The notes under the pieces are model-generated. The model searched no databases and had not been told where the DNA came from. It saw only the letters and a list, made by a program, of their open reading frames with translations. This document shows, piece by piece, positions 1 through 8,496 of a stretch of DNA of 27,418 nt. The stretch is from Tubiluchus corallicola (lineage: Eukaryota; Priapulida; Priapulimorpha; Priapulimorphida; Tubiluchidae): the NCBI GenBank assembly GCA_030141605.1, contig JAQGDQ010000823.1:64001-91418 (forward strand), in the 5' to 3' direction. The position numbers and the translations under genes are program-made. Positions within the stretch are counted from its first letter, which is position 1; every line of letters starts with the position of its first letter.

Positions 1-256
1 GGATGAATTGAACCAGGAAGTACAATACTCAACGCAAACTTATTTTAGACGGTCTCCATAGCAACCATTACCATACATTGTTGTGCGATTCATAAGTCGC
101 TCATTGTTCTGATGTGAAGTAACTTGTGCAAAGAACAGGCAGACAGACAGGATAAAGATCAAACAAAAAACAAGTTCTAATTACAGACAAATTAACTTGC
201 ACTTTTTTCTCAATTCTGCCAGGGTTTCACGCAGATAAATAGGGAAAATTCCCTAC
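1..256 (-). other. Start of plexin intron 6
   Basis: AT-rich non-coding sequence beginning (on the minus strand) with donor GTAGGG at 256-251. I see no further plexin exon and no recognisable repeat. The next exon must lie outside the window. Confidence 0.6.
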
Positions 257-371
257 CTTATTCGTGTTTGTAACAGGAATGCTGCTCGGGATAACGCTGC
301 TAAACTCGATGCATTCGTGCACGTTCACTGAAATCCAGCGATTCGTCGTGTTTGCATTGCTACAACTCGTC
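257..371 (-). CDS. PLXN: Plexin exon, end of PSI and start of IPT1
   Basis: 115 bases. It completes the split AG|G arginine codon and ends in phase 0 at AATAAG|GTAGGG, residues 529-567. It encodes RTSCSNANTTNRWISVNV, then HECIEFSSVIPSSIPVTN and TNKV. C532 and C549 bring the PSI domain to its canonical eight cysteines, and NRWIS is a typical late-PSI motif. The VIPSSIPVTN stretch is the start of the first IPT (Ig-like) domain. The acceptor TATGTTTAG ends at 372. The next exon is outside the window. Confidence 0.88.
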
Positions 372-3300
372 CTAAACATAAAATATAATTTAGAATAGTA
401 TTTGTGTGCTTGCATAACAAAATCATCCATAAGTCGGCAAATAAACTTTTCTAGCTATTCACATATTCTGAATCTCCATTTCATGAGGATTATTTTGATA
501 CCAAATTCATCACTCTATGTCATTTCTAAGCTGAGATAATCCACGTTGAAGTTGAGGATCAGGCTATGTACTGAAAAACATAATCTTAAGAAAATCACTG
601 TTAAAGGTAGCCATTGTTTTTTGTCGCGTTTCTACAAAACATGGTATAAATGTTGGTTGCTATGGATTTTGCAAAAACACGTTGAACTTATATTTAAATT
701 CAGTAGATGGCTCTTCTTGACAAAGATCTGGGCTTGGCAACAGAAAAAACCGGAAGCAAAATGACTGCTTCCACGAGCTGCTATCAGAGTTTGAAAATAC
801 AAGTTTTTTACAATTGCAGTACCAGTTTCTAGCCAAAAAGGTGGGTAAAGGGGTTTTAAAAATTAAATTTTTATTATTTTTTGAACATTTTCTTGATAAT
901 TTGATGCTAGAATATGAAAGTCCAATGGATTTAACATTGGTTTTTATAAAACACGAAAAATTAACATTTGACCAAATTATTGGTTCGTTCTAATTTGAAG
1001 CATCATGTCACAGTTTTAACTATACCGACTTACGGACATTTTTGGTTTACAAACACACATTTAGCATAACAAATTGTGTACAACGAAATTTATGGACTTC
1101 CAAATTCATCTGCAGAGTCAAAACAGAAGCAAAGAAGCCAGTATCGATTCCAATGTCAGAGATATTCTCTCATCTGGTTTCTTTCTCATGTTAACAAAAA
1201 AACTTGAATATTTTAGCAAATTTTAAAGACAGCATGATGAAAATGGCACACAGACACGCTGTGCAACAGCCCTTCTTGATATTTTAACACAACTATCTAA
1301 CCAGAAGATCAAAGTATCAGCATTTACAGAAATAATCAATCAATCGATCCAGAGGCATTCTCTTCAAATTGTTACAGAACTACATAAAGCCCACTAAAGG
1401 TTTTGCTAAATGAATGTAGGTGTAATTGCATTTTGAGTAATAGAAAAAAAGATACCATTATAGAGTTCTGTAGCTGTCTTTTCAATTAATAAACAATAAG
1501 CCTTTTCACAGTTTCGTTGTGCACACGTGCAGTTGCTGGAGGTCAAGGGTTAAAAGTACCACAGCACCACGTTTTAACTACAACAGTCATGTGACACATG
1601 TGTAAAGCAAAGCCCAGTTCAGTAACTTCAATTGTTTTATGTGGACTTTACTTAATTGTGCATTAGTCAGTGTGGAGAGTGATTTACTAGCAGGATCTTG
1701 TTTGGGAGCAAGAAAAAATGAACTGGGTAAAGTTCTAGCTAGCTATTGAAACTGTTACTATTATAACAGCATCAGCTGCGAGGTATTGTCAAGTGTACAC
1801 AAATGTGTTGTTTGGTACACTTAACCTTTGACCTCTTCACGATCATCATCAATCGCTGGAACTGTGAAAAGGCTTATTGCTGTTCAATAAACAATTTCCG
1901 TTTGGAATCAACTATATGCACGGAGATTTTTTTGAATAATTCTATTAATTCTGCACATATTGGCTTCTTGAATTGAGCAACTTGTACTTTTGTATGGGCT
2001 TTATGGCCTGATGTACAATTTCTGTTATCAAATTTGTACTATGAGTTTTGTGTATTTTAATTAAATATCAATGAATGAAGAACTCATATTTTTGAATCAC
2101 CCGCATTGGCTGACGTACCACTAAATTAAATATTTGTGTAATTATACTTGAACTAATTGTACGCTCAACTATATATACTTTTAACTAAAATGTACTACAT
2201 TTTTCATGAATTGCACATAGTGGAAATACTGTAATCAGTTCTGGCGTGTTGTAAATCAACTTAAAATAAATAAAGTTTATCTATGTGTTTTTGCAAACCA
2301 AAACCGTCCATAAGTCAGCATAGTTAAATCTACATTATGATGCTTCAAAGTAGAAAGCACCAAAAATTTGGTCAAATTTCAATTTTTCGAGAAAATGTGC
2401 AAAAATACAAAAAGTGTAATTTTATAATCCCCTACCCACTTTTCTGCCTAGAAACTAGTACTGCAATTGTAAAAAACTTGTATTTTCAAACTCTGATAGT
2501 AACTCGTAAAAACAGTCATTTTACTTCAGGTTTCTTCTGTTTCCAAACCCAGATCTTCATCAGAAAGAGCCATCTACGGATTTAAACATAATTTTAATGT
2601 GCCCTTGCAAAGTCCGTAGCAACCAACATTTGTGCAAACAAAAAACAATAGCTAACTTTAAAAGTGATTTCCTCAAGATTATGTTTTCCAGTGCGTAGCA
2701 TGTACCTCAACTTCAACACAGATTATCTCAGCTTAGAAATAACACAGAGCGATGAACTTGGCATGAAAATGATCCTCATCAAATAGAGATTCAGGATATG
2801 AGAAAAACTTAATTGCCAACTTATGGATGATTCTGCTATGCAAGCACACATATATAATCGCCCAACTTTATTTGTGTTTTTACAAAAACCTAGCTGCCGA
2901 AACTTACCTCAGAGAACAGCGGTTTTCCAGCGTGCACCACCCACAGTACGGATCGCCCGACCCCACGCTGCACTCGTCACAGTCCTGGTAGAGGTCACAT
3001 TCTTGAACTTTGACCTTGCTGATACGAGTCGAGCTCATGACGTACAGGTACTGGTCATCTCGATCAAACTTCATATCTCGCAGGACTTGCTGTCCCGGAT
3101 CGACAGGGACCTTCTCGTACTCGCGCGCTTCAGTGCCGGATTTTACAAATATCTAAAAACCCAAAAAGTCTTTCGGTTTATAAATCCATAAACCTCTTAC
3201 ACGACTTTAAACTTTACAAAAATCTAAAAATCAAGATGGTAGCTTACATGCCTTTAAACTTTAAAAATATCTAAAAATTAAGAAGGTAGCTTACACGTCT

Positions 3301-6300
3301 TTAAACTTTTACATGTCTTTAAACCATGCCACCCAAACAAAGCTTTTTTTTACCTTTTTTAAGTAACCATCCGATGTCCCAGCAAAAACGACAGTGTATG
3401 GACCAGTTGTTGACATGGCAACGGAGGTTAGGTTCACCTTGTCAAACGTTATCACGGCAGTTGCTCGCAGCGGCACAGTTCCCTCGAAGTGAGAGTAGAA
3501 ACGTTCACCGCAAAATGTGTCGTCGATGACTTTATTCTATAAATGCATGAAAAATATCGATAATTGGCCTATAAAAAATACACAAACAAAAACGCTCAAT
3601 AAAATATTATATTTTTATATAATCACCTCTTCATCAAAATCTGTTTCAGGCGAATTAGTAGTAAGACGAAATGGATGCAAATCAGACCCGTATATTAAAG
3701 TGGTGAAGTCCTACACGCAAGACATTGTGGGTGTATGCATATGGGTGAATTTATTGAAATAGAAAGCGACTTAAGGTTAATTTCATTAAAAAAAAATAGA
3801 AGGAAATATAAGTTATGATCGGTTTTGTATAATTAATTAAATAAGTTGCAGTCAGGTCATAAAGTCAAACAGTAGTATGTCCCTTAGCTCAGTGATGAGA
3901 ATCGAGTATCGTTTCACCGATGAAAAATGGATTTTTTTCATCGATTTTCGAATCGATACAAAACAAAATCCATTTTTTTCATCTATTATTGGATTGACAA
4001 AATAAACCATTAACACTACAGAAAATTGATACAATCGGAGCATTGATATAGAAATCGATGTATCATTTCAGCGATTTGAGTGCCCTGGCAATAACAAAAA
4101 TATTGAGAACAATAGTTTATATTATCATGTTATTAATTTCAAAACCTGGTAGCATTAATTACATAAAATGATGTTTCACAGTTTGCACTGTGTAGTACAG
4201 TGTGTACACTGAAAATGAAGAAATTGCAGGTGAAAACTGCAGTCGCGAGAAATAACGCAACAACCTCGTCTGTGATTGCGAGGTCATGCAGTGGTCACAT
4301 GATTCGCAAATCCTTATCATTTATCGAAATCGTAATGCAAATCATTACCGTTTATCGAAATCGTATCGCAAATCATTACCGTTTATCAAAATCATACCGC
4401 AAATCCTTATTGTTTATCTAAATCGTATTTGCAAGTTCTTATCATTTATCAAAATCGTATCACAAATTCTAAATATTTATCGAAATCGTATCGCAAATCA
4501 TTACCGTTTATCGAAATCGTACCGCAAATCCTTATTGTTTATCGAAATCGTATCGCAAATTTGCCAAGTTTATCGAAATCCCATCGTAATTTTTGTATCG
4601 ACTCCCATCACTACACTTAAGTCATAAATCAACAACTATCTGTGAGTACTGCATTTGCAAGACATAATTTTTCAATTAAAGAAGCTGTTGAAATAGGAAG
4701 AAAACCTAAGAAGAATCAATTTGCACTTACTGAACTAGTCGGACAGTGGTTGTTGTTCGGCATATTGATATGCTCCAGCTTACGGCTGTGCACCGTTCCA
4801 TTGTAACACATCTCAATGTTCTCCCGGAACATTCCCTGAACTTTCTTCATCGGGAACAGACAGAGGGCACTGCTTGACACCGTCCTCCTCCCGTGCACGG
4901 AGACATTCGTAAACACGGCGGCGATCATCCCTTTCTCCGCCTGGATGCCCATGCTCCGTGCCAACTCATCCCCGGGCGTCGCCAGAGTTGCAGCATGCAC
5001 CAGACGGTAATTTTTCCCGTCTGAGTCCACGCACTGCAACTCCACTTCCGTGTAAGACGAGTACGACAGGTCATGATCGCAAACACGGGAAATCTTCGAT
5101 AACAGAATCTGATCTACGTCCGTCACCGAGTGCGGCTGAACTTGAACGAAGTAGCTGAAACCTTCCGTGTAAAATCCGGTGACGTAGTCGACACTGAACC
5201 TATCCCGCACGCTCTTCTGCAGCACCACCGAAGATGTCTGACTGATGCCCTTCTCCACCAGGGCAAACATGTTGTGGCTCTGCAGACTTCGGCTGGCCAC
5301 GGAAGGCACTTGGTCGCGGTACGGACCCTTGGTGATGGTCGCCGCAACGTAAAGCACTTTGTTTAATTTGGGATCGACGATCCCGGGCGCAACGAACGCG
5401 ACAGTGGACGCGTCTGGCGTGTTTGCCACTACGGCCGTAGGGTCGCTGTCTATAGTCCGGTTGATATCACTCAAATGATGCCGCACGCACCGTCCCTGAT
5501 ACACACTACCGCACGCTAACAACTCACCTGAAATTAGAACATGTAGAACATATAGAACATATATATAATTAATCACATAGTGCTGATTTTTACTTTTTTA
5601 TCCAAGCACATTGTTAAAGAAATGCTTTTTGTTAAAACGAAAAACATTACTAGTATATTAATCACTGAAATGGATAAAAAACAAACGAGACACGTGACCA
5701 ATAAAATAAATGTTACCTAGGTTTATTATTGCTGCTAAAAACGTACGGTAAAAAAAAAAGCTGACCGTTGTGCTACAACATTTTTTAATAAACGAAACAA
5801 AAATTCTTTTTAGTTCGAGAAATCTGCCCACTCGAAGTCAAACCAAATACCTAAAAGCACAAGAAAACCCACCACTTTCCTGTTGCCTTTCTGAATATTA
5901 GACTTGTGTCGGCAGTAACGCTGTATAAAACATGTAAATTTAAACTCCCCGGATGACCATTACATGCAGCCATTTTGACGATTAGTCATTTGAAACAAGT
6001 TTAGATAACTTTGTGTAAAGTTTGAAAAAATAATCAGGGTTTTCAAAGCGCACACAAAATACTAACTAAATAAAATTTTAAATTACTGTATCTTGTCAAT
6101 AAGATCAAAAATATGTTTTTAGTTAGTGAGTGGTGTACCCTGCAGGGTAAGTCAGCAAAATTTTACCAATTGGTGAAAGCATTTTAAATAATTAATCAAT
6201 TTCTTTTCTAATTACATAAGCCTTTCAAGCAGGTAGGCGAAATGCTAAGTAACATAACTCTGCTCTAAAGTTTGTTTAGGACATAATTTAACATTTCCTT

Positions 6301-8221
6301 TTCTTCCCCTGATTTACATTGTGCGCATATGACGTCCGGTAATGGCGCAGGTCGAAACAGTGTAGTGGAAAATTTAAAATGAATACAAACAAAAAATCCT
6401 CACAACGCCAGTCGACATATGCATAAAATTAATATAAAGTAATATAAGTTTTCAAGCCAATTTTTCTTAAACCTACTTCAGGTACCCCTTTTCTTGTTCT
6501 ATAAGAACAGTAAAACATTACAAAGAAAATGACACAAAAGAGCCCTAACCCATTAAAGTAATCTCTTAATCTATTACAGCACATTACATAATTGCACAGT
6601 TTTTCAAAACGATTATAGAGCTTATTTTGCAAACAGACCAGCAAAAGCACAGTACCGTGTGTTCAAAAAAGAAATACCTAGCACTGCAATTAAGTGATCT
6701 TTCACCGAAGCCTGCTATGAAGACAGGCAAGAAAGTCAGCTTCCCTTCTGGGTGTGTAGTGAAGTAGACTTACCAGCAGCATAATTTATCACGACGACTT
6801 TGTTGTAGTTATCTGTTGGCACTCGACTAACGCTGCAAGACCCGGATGCTAGACAGTACTCACTGTCGTTAAGTGGTCCCGTTATCACCGTGGATATCAC
6901 AGACAAATCTTCGTCTAATTGATACAACTTGTTAACGCCACCTGTAGGCAAAAATTAGAATAAAAATATCAACTATCTATGAAGCATAAGTGGTCCCGTT
7001 ATCACCATTGATATCACAGAAAAATTTTCTACCAACTGTCACGGTCATGCATCGTAGCTAACTGGCCAATATACATTAGTCGTTCACACTCATGGAGAAC
7101 ATGTGACCCAAGCTTTAGTTTTGAGACACTGACGTTAAATTATCCTAGGCCAGTCATAATATATTAGTTTTATTCCCACAAATAGTCAAACTTGTTAATG
7201 CCACCTATAGGCAAAAATTAGAAAAAACATACACTATCTACGAAGCATAGCATAGATCATAGTTTTCTCACGGTTTTGACATGTAGTATCAACCATTTAG
7301 GCTAGGAACTTAAAATAATGTAATACAATTTTGTGGCTGTTCAGACACCAAGGTGAAGGTCCGAACTTCAATTCCCCTGCAGAAATTTGCAAGAATGTTT
7401 CTTCACCCCAAAAACTGTGCAAAACTTTGAGGCAATGAGAATAAAATCAGATATCATGCAATCATAAAAATTTTATTAGCCTGCACAAAGTACGCAACAC
7501 TTTAGCACACATTCAGACCCAACCTACCAGGGCTGTGGAGTCAGAGAAGAAGTTGGAGTCGGAGTTGTTAAAACTTAAGGTTTTGGAGTTGGAATTGGGA
7601 CTTGGGAGTACACTTATTCTTGGAGGAGTTGGTGTTGCAGTTGGAAAAAAAAGATAAACTCAAACTCCAGTTACTTTTAACTTTTAATACATATTGCTTT
7701 CATATTGGTGTCTAGGCAGCTAGACTGTTTTTCGCATGATGGATCTAAAATTTTAGAAGTCGGAGTCAGAGTCGGATCTAATATTTTAGAAGCTGGAGTC
7801 AAAGTCGAAGTTGGACCTAAAATTTTAGAAGCTGAAGTCAAAAATGGAGTTCGATCAAAAATTTTAGGAGCCAGCGTCTCAATCGGAGTTGGATCTAATA
7901 TTTTAGGAGCTGGAGTCGGAGTTGGATCTTGTAAAATCCCAGGAGACGGAGTCAGAGCGATAGTCAGGAGTTTAATGTACCGACTCCACAGCCCTGCAAA
8001 CTACATGCTACGTAGCAAGCTGACATACCCATATACACATTTCCAGTCGTGGCATCAACTGTCTGGTGCAGCAAGGGTGTGGCATCGTCAAACACTTGGT
8101 AGATGTGAGCCCCACGTACACCGACCACGTTGGCCACCAGGACCTGCATGGCCAATGTGAGCATGAGTGGACTTCGCATGGTCCAGTTTAGTGCGGCATG
8201 CAAACCGCACCTCGGCACCAT
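257..8221 (-). CDS. PLXN: Plexin receptor gene, N-terminal part (signal peptide, sema, PSI, start of IPT); class B-like
   Basis: Six exons, all with GT-AG borders and consistent phases (1,1,0,0,2), join to 1701 coding bases or 567 codons. Plexins are single-pass surface receptors for semaphorins that control cell shape and axon guidance through a cytoplasmic GAP domain, which would lie beyond base 1. Visible in order: hydrophobic signal peptide (about residues 15-37), sema domain (about 38-498) and PSI domain (about 499-552), then the opening of the first IPT domain. Diagnostic strings are VYMGGVNKLYQLDEDL, NYNKVVVINYAA, ACGSVYQGRC and CGWC. The ACGSVYQGRC box and the PSI-to-IPT order favour plexin over semaphorin. 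Sema segments such as VANTPDASTVAFVA, SRVCDHDLSYSSYTEVEL and SALCLFP read more like class B than class A, but subclass needs a tree. The gene is incomplete at both ends of the transcript: an upstream 5' UTR exon is implied and the remaining ectodomain, membrane and GAP exons are outside the window. Confidence 0.93.
401..2850. mobile_element. Foldback (long inverted repeat) element filling plexin intron 5
   Basis: Bases about 401-1062 and 2279-2850 are inverted copies of each other, roughly three quarters identical by eye. Matching landmarks are TGTGCTTGCATA with ATCATCCATAAGT at the outer ends, AAGCTGAGATAAT, TTTGAAAATACAAG with TTACAATTGCAGTA, and GAAGCATCAT with TTTTGGTTT at the inner ends. 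The left arm carries extra blocks near 630-650 and 900-955. The central 1.2 kb is AT-rich and contains a nested MITE. No transposase frame is visible, so it is non-autonomous or decayed. Target duplications are not evident. The arms stop about 28 bases from the acceptor and about 57 from the donor of intron 5. Confidence 0.8.
1495..1878. mobile_element. MITE copy 1, TIR AATAAGCCTTTTCACAGTT
   Basis: A 384-base element begins AATAAGCCTTTTCACAGTTT and ends with the inverted form AACTGTGAAAAGGCTTATT. Inner inverted segments also pair (AGGTCAAGGGTTA at 1540-1552 with TAACCTTTGACCT at 1822-1834). It is related along its length to 16051-16417, and the last 65 bases of the two are almost the same. 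It has no coding capacity. It sits inside the loop of the foldback element. The segment TTCAAT..ATAAACAAT occurs on both sides and might be a remnant target duplication, though spacing to the ends is unequal. Confidence 0.82.
2908..3152 (-). CDS. PLXN: Plexin exon, end of sema domain and start of PSI
   Basis: 245 bases, phase 0 in and phase 2 out (CTG AG|GTAAGT), residues 448-529. It encodes the last sema strand (RDMKFDRDDQYLYVMSSTR, then ISKVKVQ) and PSI cysteines at 499, 505, 508, 517, 520 and 526, including DPYCGWC. The acceptor TTTTTAG|ATATTTG at 3154-3153 has two close copies upstream in the same intron (3225-3224 and 3272-3271). Both decoys lead to an in-frame TAA within nine codons, so the one chosen here is the only productive site. 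Confidence 0.94.
3200..3330 (-). repeat. Short tandem repeat in plexin intron 4 with duplicated splice acceptors
   Basis: About two and a half copies of a roughly 47-base unit containing CTTTAAACTTTA, ATCTAAAAAT and GGTAGCTTACA. Read on the minus strand, each full unit carries TTTTTAG|ATWTTT followed by AAAG, nearly the same as the true acceptor at 3154-3153. The decoy AGs are at 3225-3224 and 3272-3271. Confidence 0.7.
3354..3536 (-). CDS. PLXN: Plexin exon, late sema domain
   Basis: 183 bases, phase 0 to phase 0, residues 387-447. The acceptor is CATTTATAG|AATAAAG and the donor is TTAAAAAAG|GTAAAA. It encodes VIDDTFCGERFYSHFEG, then NLTSVAMSTTGPYTVVFAG and TSDGYLKKV. The FCG motif and the FAGTSDGYLKKV ending correspond to the penultimate sema blade of plexins. 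No ATG is needed because it is an internal exon. Confidence 0.92.
3890..4613. mobile_element. hAT-like MITE in plexin intron 3
   Basis: The left end CAGTGATGAGAATCGAGTAT is mirrored at the right end as TGTATCGACTCCCATCACTA. The 724-base body has no transposase frame. It contains many ATCGAT/TCGAA motifs, inverted with one another (3930-4075), and a 31-bp tandem array at its right end. The CAGTGATGRGARTCGA end resembles hAT-family termini known from many animals. I could not find a convincing 8-base target duplication, so superfamily placement is tentative. Confidence 0.65.
4320..4600 (+). repeat. 31-bp tandem array, nine copies
   Basis: The core TTTATCGAAATCGTATCGCA recurs at 4320, 4351, 4382, 4413, 4445, 4476, 4507, 4538 and 4569, so the period is 31 with a single 32. 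Copies differ by a few substitutions. It lies inside the right end of the hAT-like MITE and is open in several frames only because stops are rare in the unit. It is not a gene. Confidence 0.9.
4731..5527 (-). CDS. PLXN: Plexin large sema-domain exon
   Basis: 797 bases, entering in phase 1 and leaving in phase 0 (TCA|GTAAGT), residues 121-386. It opens GELLACGSVYQGRC, the plexin sema signature, and continues through sema blades with SALCLFPMKKVQGMF and CYNGTVHSRKLEHI. Sequons NRT, NVS and NGT fit an extracellular glycoprotein. GC content is clearly higher than in the flanking introns, as expected for coding sequence. Having most of the sema domain in one long exon is unlike the many short exons of vertebrate plexins but common in invertebrates. 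Confidence 0.94.
5859..6497 (+). mobile_element. ACAAGAAAA-TIR element, copy A, in plexin intron 2
   Basis: A 639-base element opening ACAAGAAAACCC and ending in the inverted form TTTTCTTGT. It shares long stretches with four other places in the window (12870-13560, 13680-13990, 19399-20079 inverted, 23951-24397). Shared landmarks are GCAGTAACGCTGTATAAAAC, GTTTGAAAAAATAATCAG, TTAGTTAGTGAGTGGTGTAC and AACCTACTTCAGGTACC. It is non-coding, and a short AT-rich frame at 6429-6650 is chance. The family is not one I can name. Confidence 0.8.
6774..6941 (-). CDS. PLXN: Plexin exon, sema domain blade 1
   Basis: 168 bases, phase 1 to phase 1, covering residues 65-120. The acceptor is TTTTTGCCTACAG and the donor is CTGCTG|GTAAGT. 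It encodes GGVNKLYQLDEDLSVIS, then VITGPLNDSEYC, a short cysteine-bearing loop and TDNYNKVVVINYAA, which is the characteristic plexin block ahead of the CGSVYQG motif. NDS is a potential N-glycosylation sequon. Part of this exon and its acceptor was duplicated into intron 1 (see 6985-7250). Confidence 0.93.
6985..7250 (-). pseudogene. Decayed duplicate of plexin exon 2 within intron 1
   Basis: Bases 6988-7020 repeat exon-2 bases 6871-6903 with two mismatches (the ITGPL coding stretch). Bases 7189-7250 repeat the exon-2 acceptor region 6925-6990: TTTTTGCCTATAG followed by GTGGCATTAACAAG, plus the flanking intron. The two matching parts are separated by about 170 unrelated bases, so the copy is interrupted. 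Read from the duplicated acceptor the frame meets TAA after about 11 codons. This is a partial tandem duplication of exon plus intron that has since decayed. Inclusion in mRNA would break the receptor. Confidence 0.75.
7528..7996. mobile_element. hAT-type MITE with TIR CAGGGCTGTGGAGTC
   Basis: A 469-base element with perfect 15-base terminal inverted repeats (CAGGGCTGTGGAGTC and GACTCCACAGCCCTG). Flanks CAACCTAC (7520-7527) and CAAACTAC (7997-8004) form an 8-base target duplication with one mismatch, the size expected of hAT transposition. The interior is a string of variant GGAGTCGGAGTTGG blocks separated by near-palindromes such as CTAAAATTTTAG (7745-7930). The long open frame across it is an artefact of these repeats. 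It lies in plexin intron 1, close to the donor. Confidence 0.88.
8029..8221 (-). CDS. PLXN: Plexin exon with start codon and signal peptide
   Basis: Coding begins at ATG 8221-8219 or, more cleanly for a signal peptide, at the in-frame ATG 8179-8177 (MRSPLMLTLAMQVLVANVV, then GVRG). The second start has A at -3 (ACC ATG C); the first has G at -3. Mature protein would begin near AHIYQVFDDATPLLHQ, the usual start of a plexin sema domain. The exon ends in VYM plus one base (phase 1) at donor G|GTATGT, bases 8028-8027. An acceptor TTTTGCAG ends at 8233, so the exon itself starts at 8232 and a non-coding exon must lie upstream. The terminal direct repeat of a hAT-type MITE lies only about 24 bases inside the following intron. 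Confidence 0.85.
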
Positions 8222-8226
8222 ACCAT
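8188..8226 (-). promoter_or_regulatory. Short upstream ORF in the plexin 5' leader
   Basis: ATG at 8226-8224 is out of frame with the plexin reading frame and closes at TAA 8190-8188 after 12 codons. It overlaps the first in-frame ATG (8221) but ends nine bases before the second (8179). If ribosomes use 8226 they could reinitiate at 8179, which also gives the better signal peptide. Translation of this uORF is inference only. Confidence 0.35.
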
Positions 8227-8232
8227 TCAATT

Positions 8233-8490
8233 CTGCAAAACATATAAGCAATTTAAAAAATGGTACGTATTTAAAAAAGGCAAAAAGACAAACCAATATA
8301 AATAACAAACTCTATATGGTCAAGTACAACCAATTTTAAAAATATATTTGATATTTTGTTCAAAATAGGATTTTATTGCTGAGCGGTTACTGTTCATTTT
8401 CAAGGCATCTGAAAACAAATAAATTTACTAGAATATGTAAACAACACAGAACTACAATTCAGTAGATAAGACCCAAATACTGTATGACAC
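8233..8490 (-). other. Intron or promoter-proximal sequence upstream of the plexin start exon
   Basis: On the minus strand this ends with a pyrimidine-containing acceptor at 8233. It is AT-rich with no recognisable exon, CpG cluster or repeat. The transcription start and the 5' UTR exon could not be located. Confidence 0.5.
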
Positions 8491-8496
8491 ATAAAA

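Noticed and set aside
401-2850. LTR retrotransposon
   Set aside because: The long repeats are inverted and not direct, with no gag or pol frames between them.
4286-4627. 113-codon open frame over the 31-bp array
   Set aside because: It consists of the tandem repeat only and is inside a MITE.
7340-7385. Second tRNA-like B box (ACTTCAATTCCCC) in plexin intron 1
   Set aside because: It departs from the B-box consensus at two positions and no A box is found at the right distance.
7705-8160. 151-codon plus-strand open frame
   Set aside because: It runs through the hAT MITE interior and then antisense across the plexin start exon; the repeat structure explains it.
4731-8221. Semaphorin or MET-type receptor instead of plexin
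   Set aside because: The VYMGGVNKLYQL, NYNKVVVINYAA and ACGSVYQGRC blocks and the PSI to IPT order match plexins; semaphorins lack the IPT start and have a different cysteine block.
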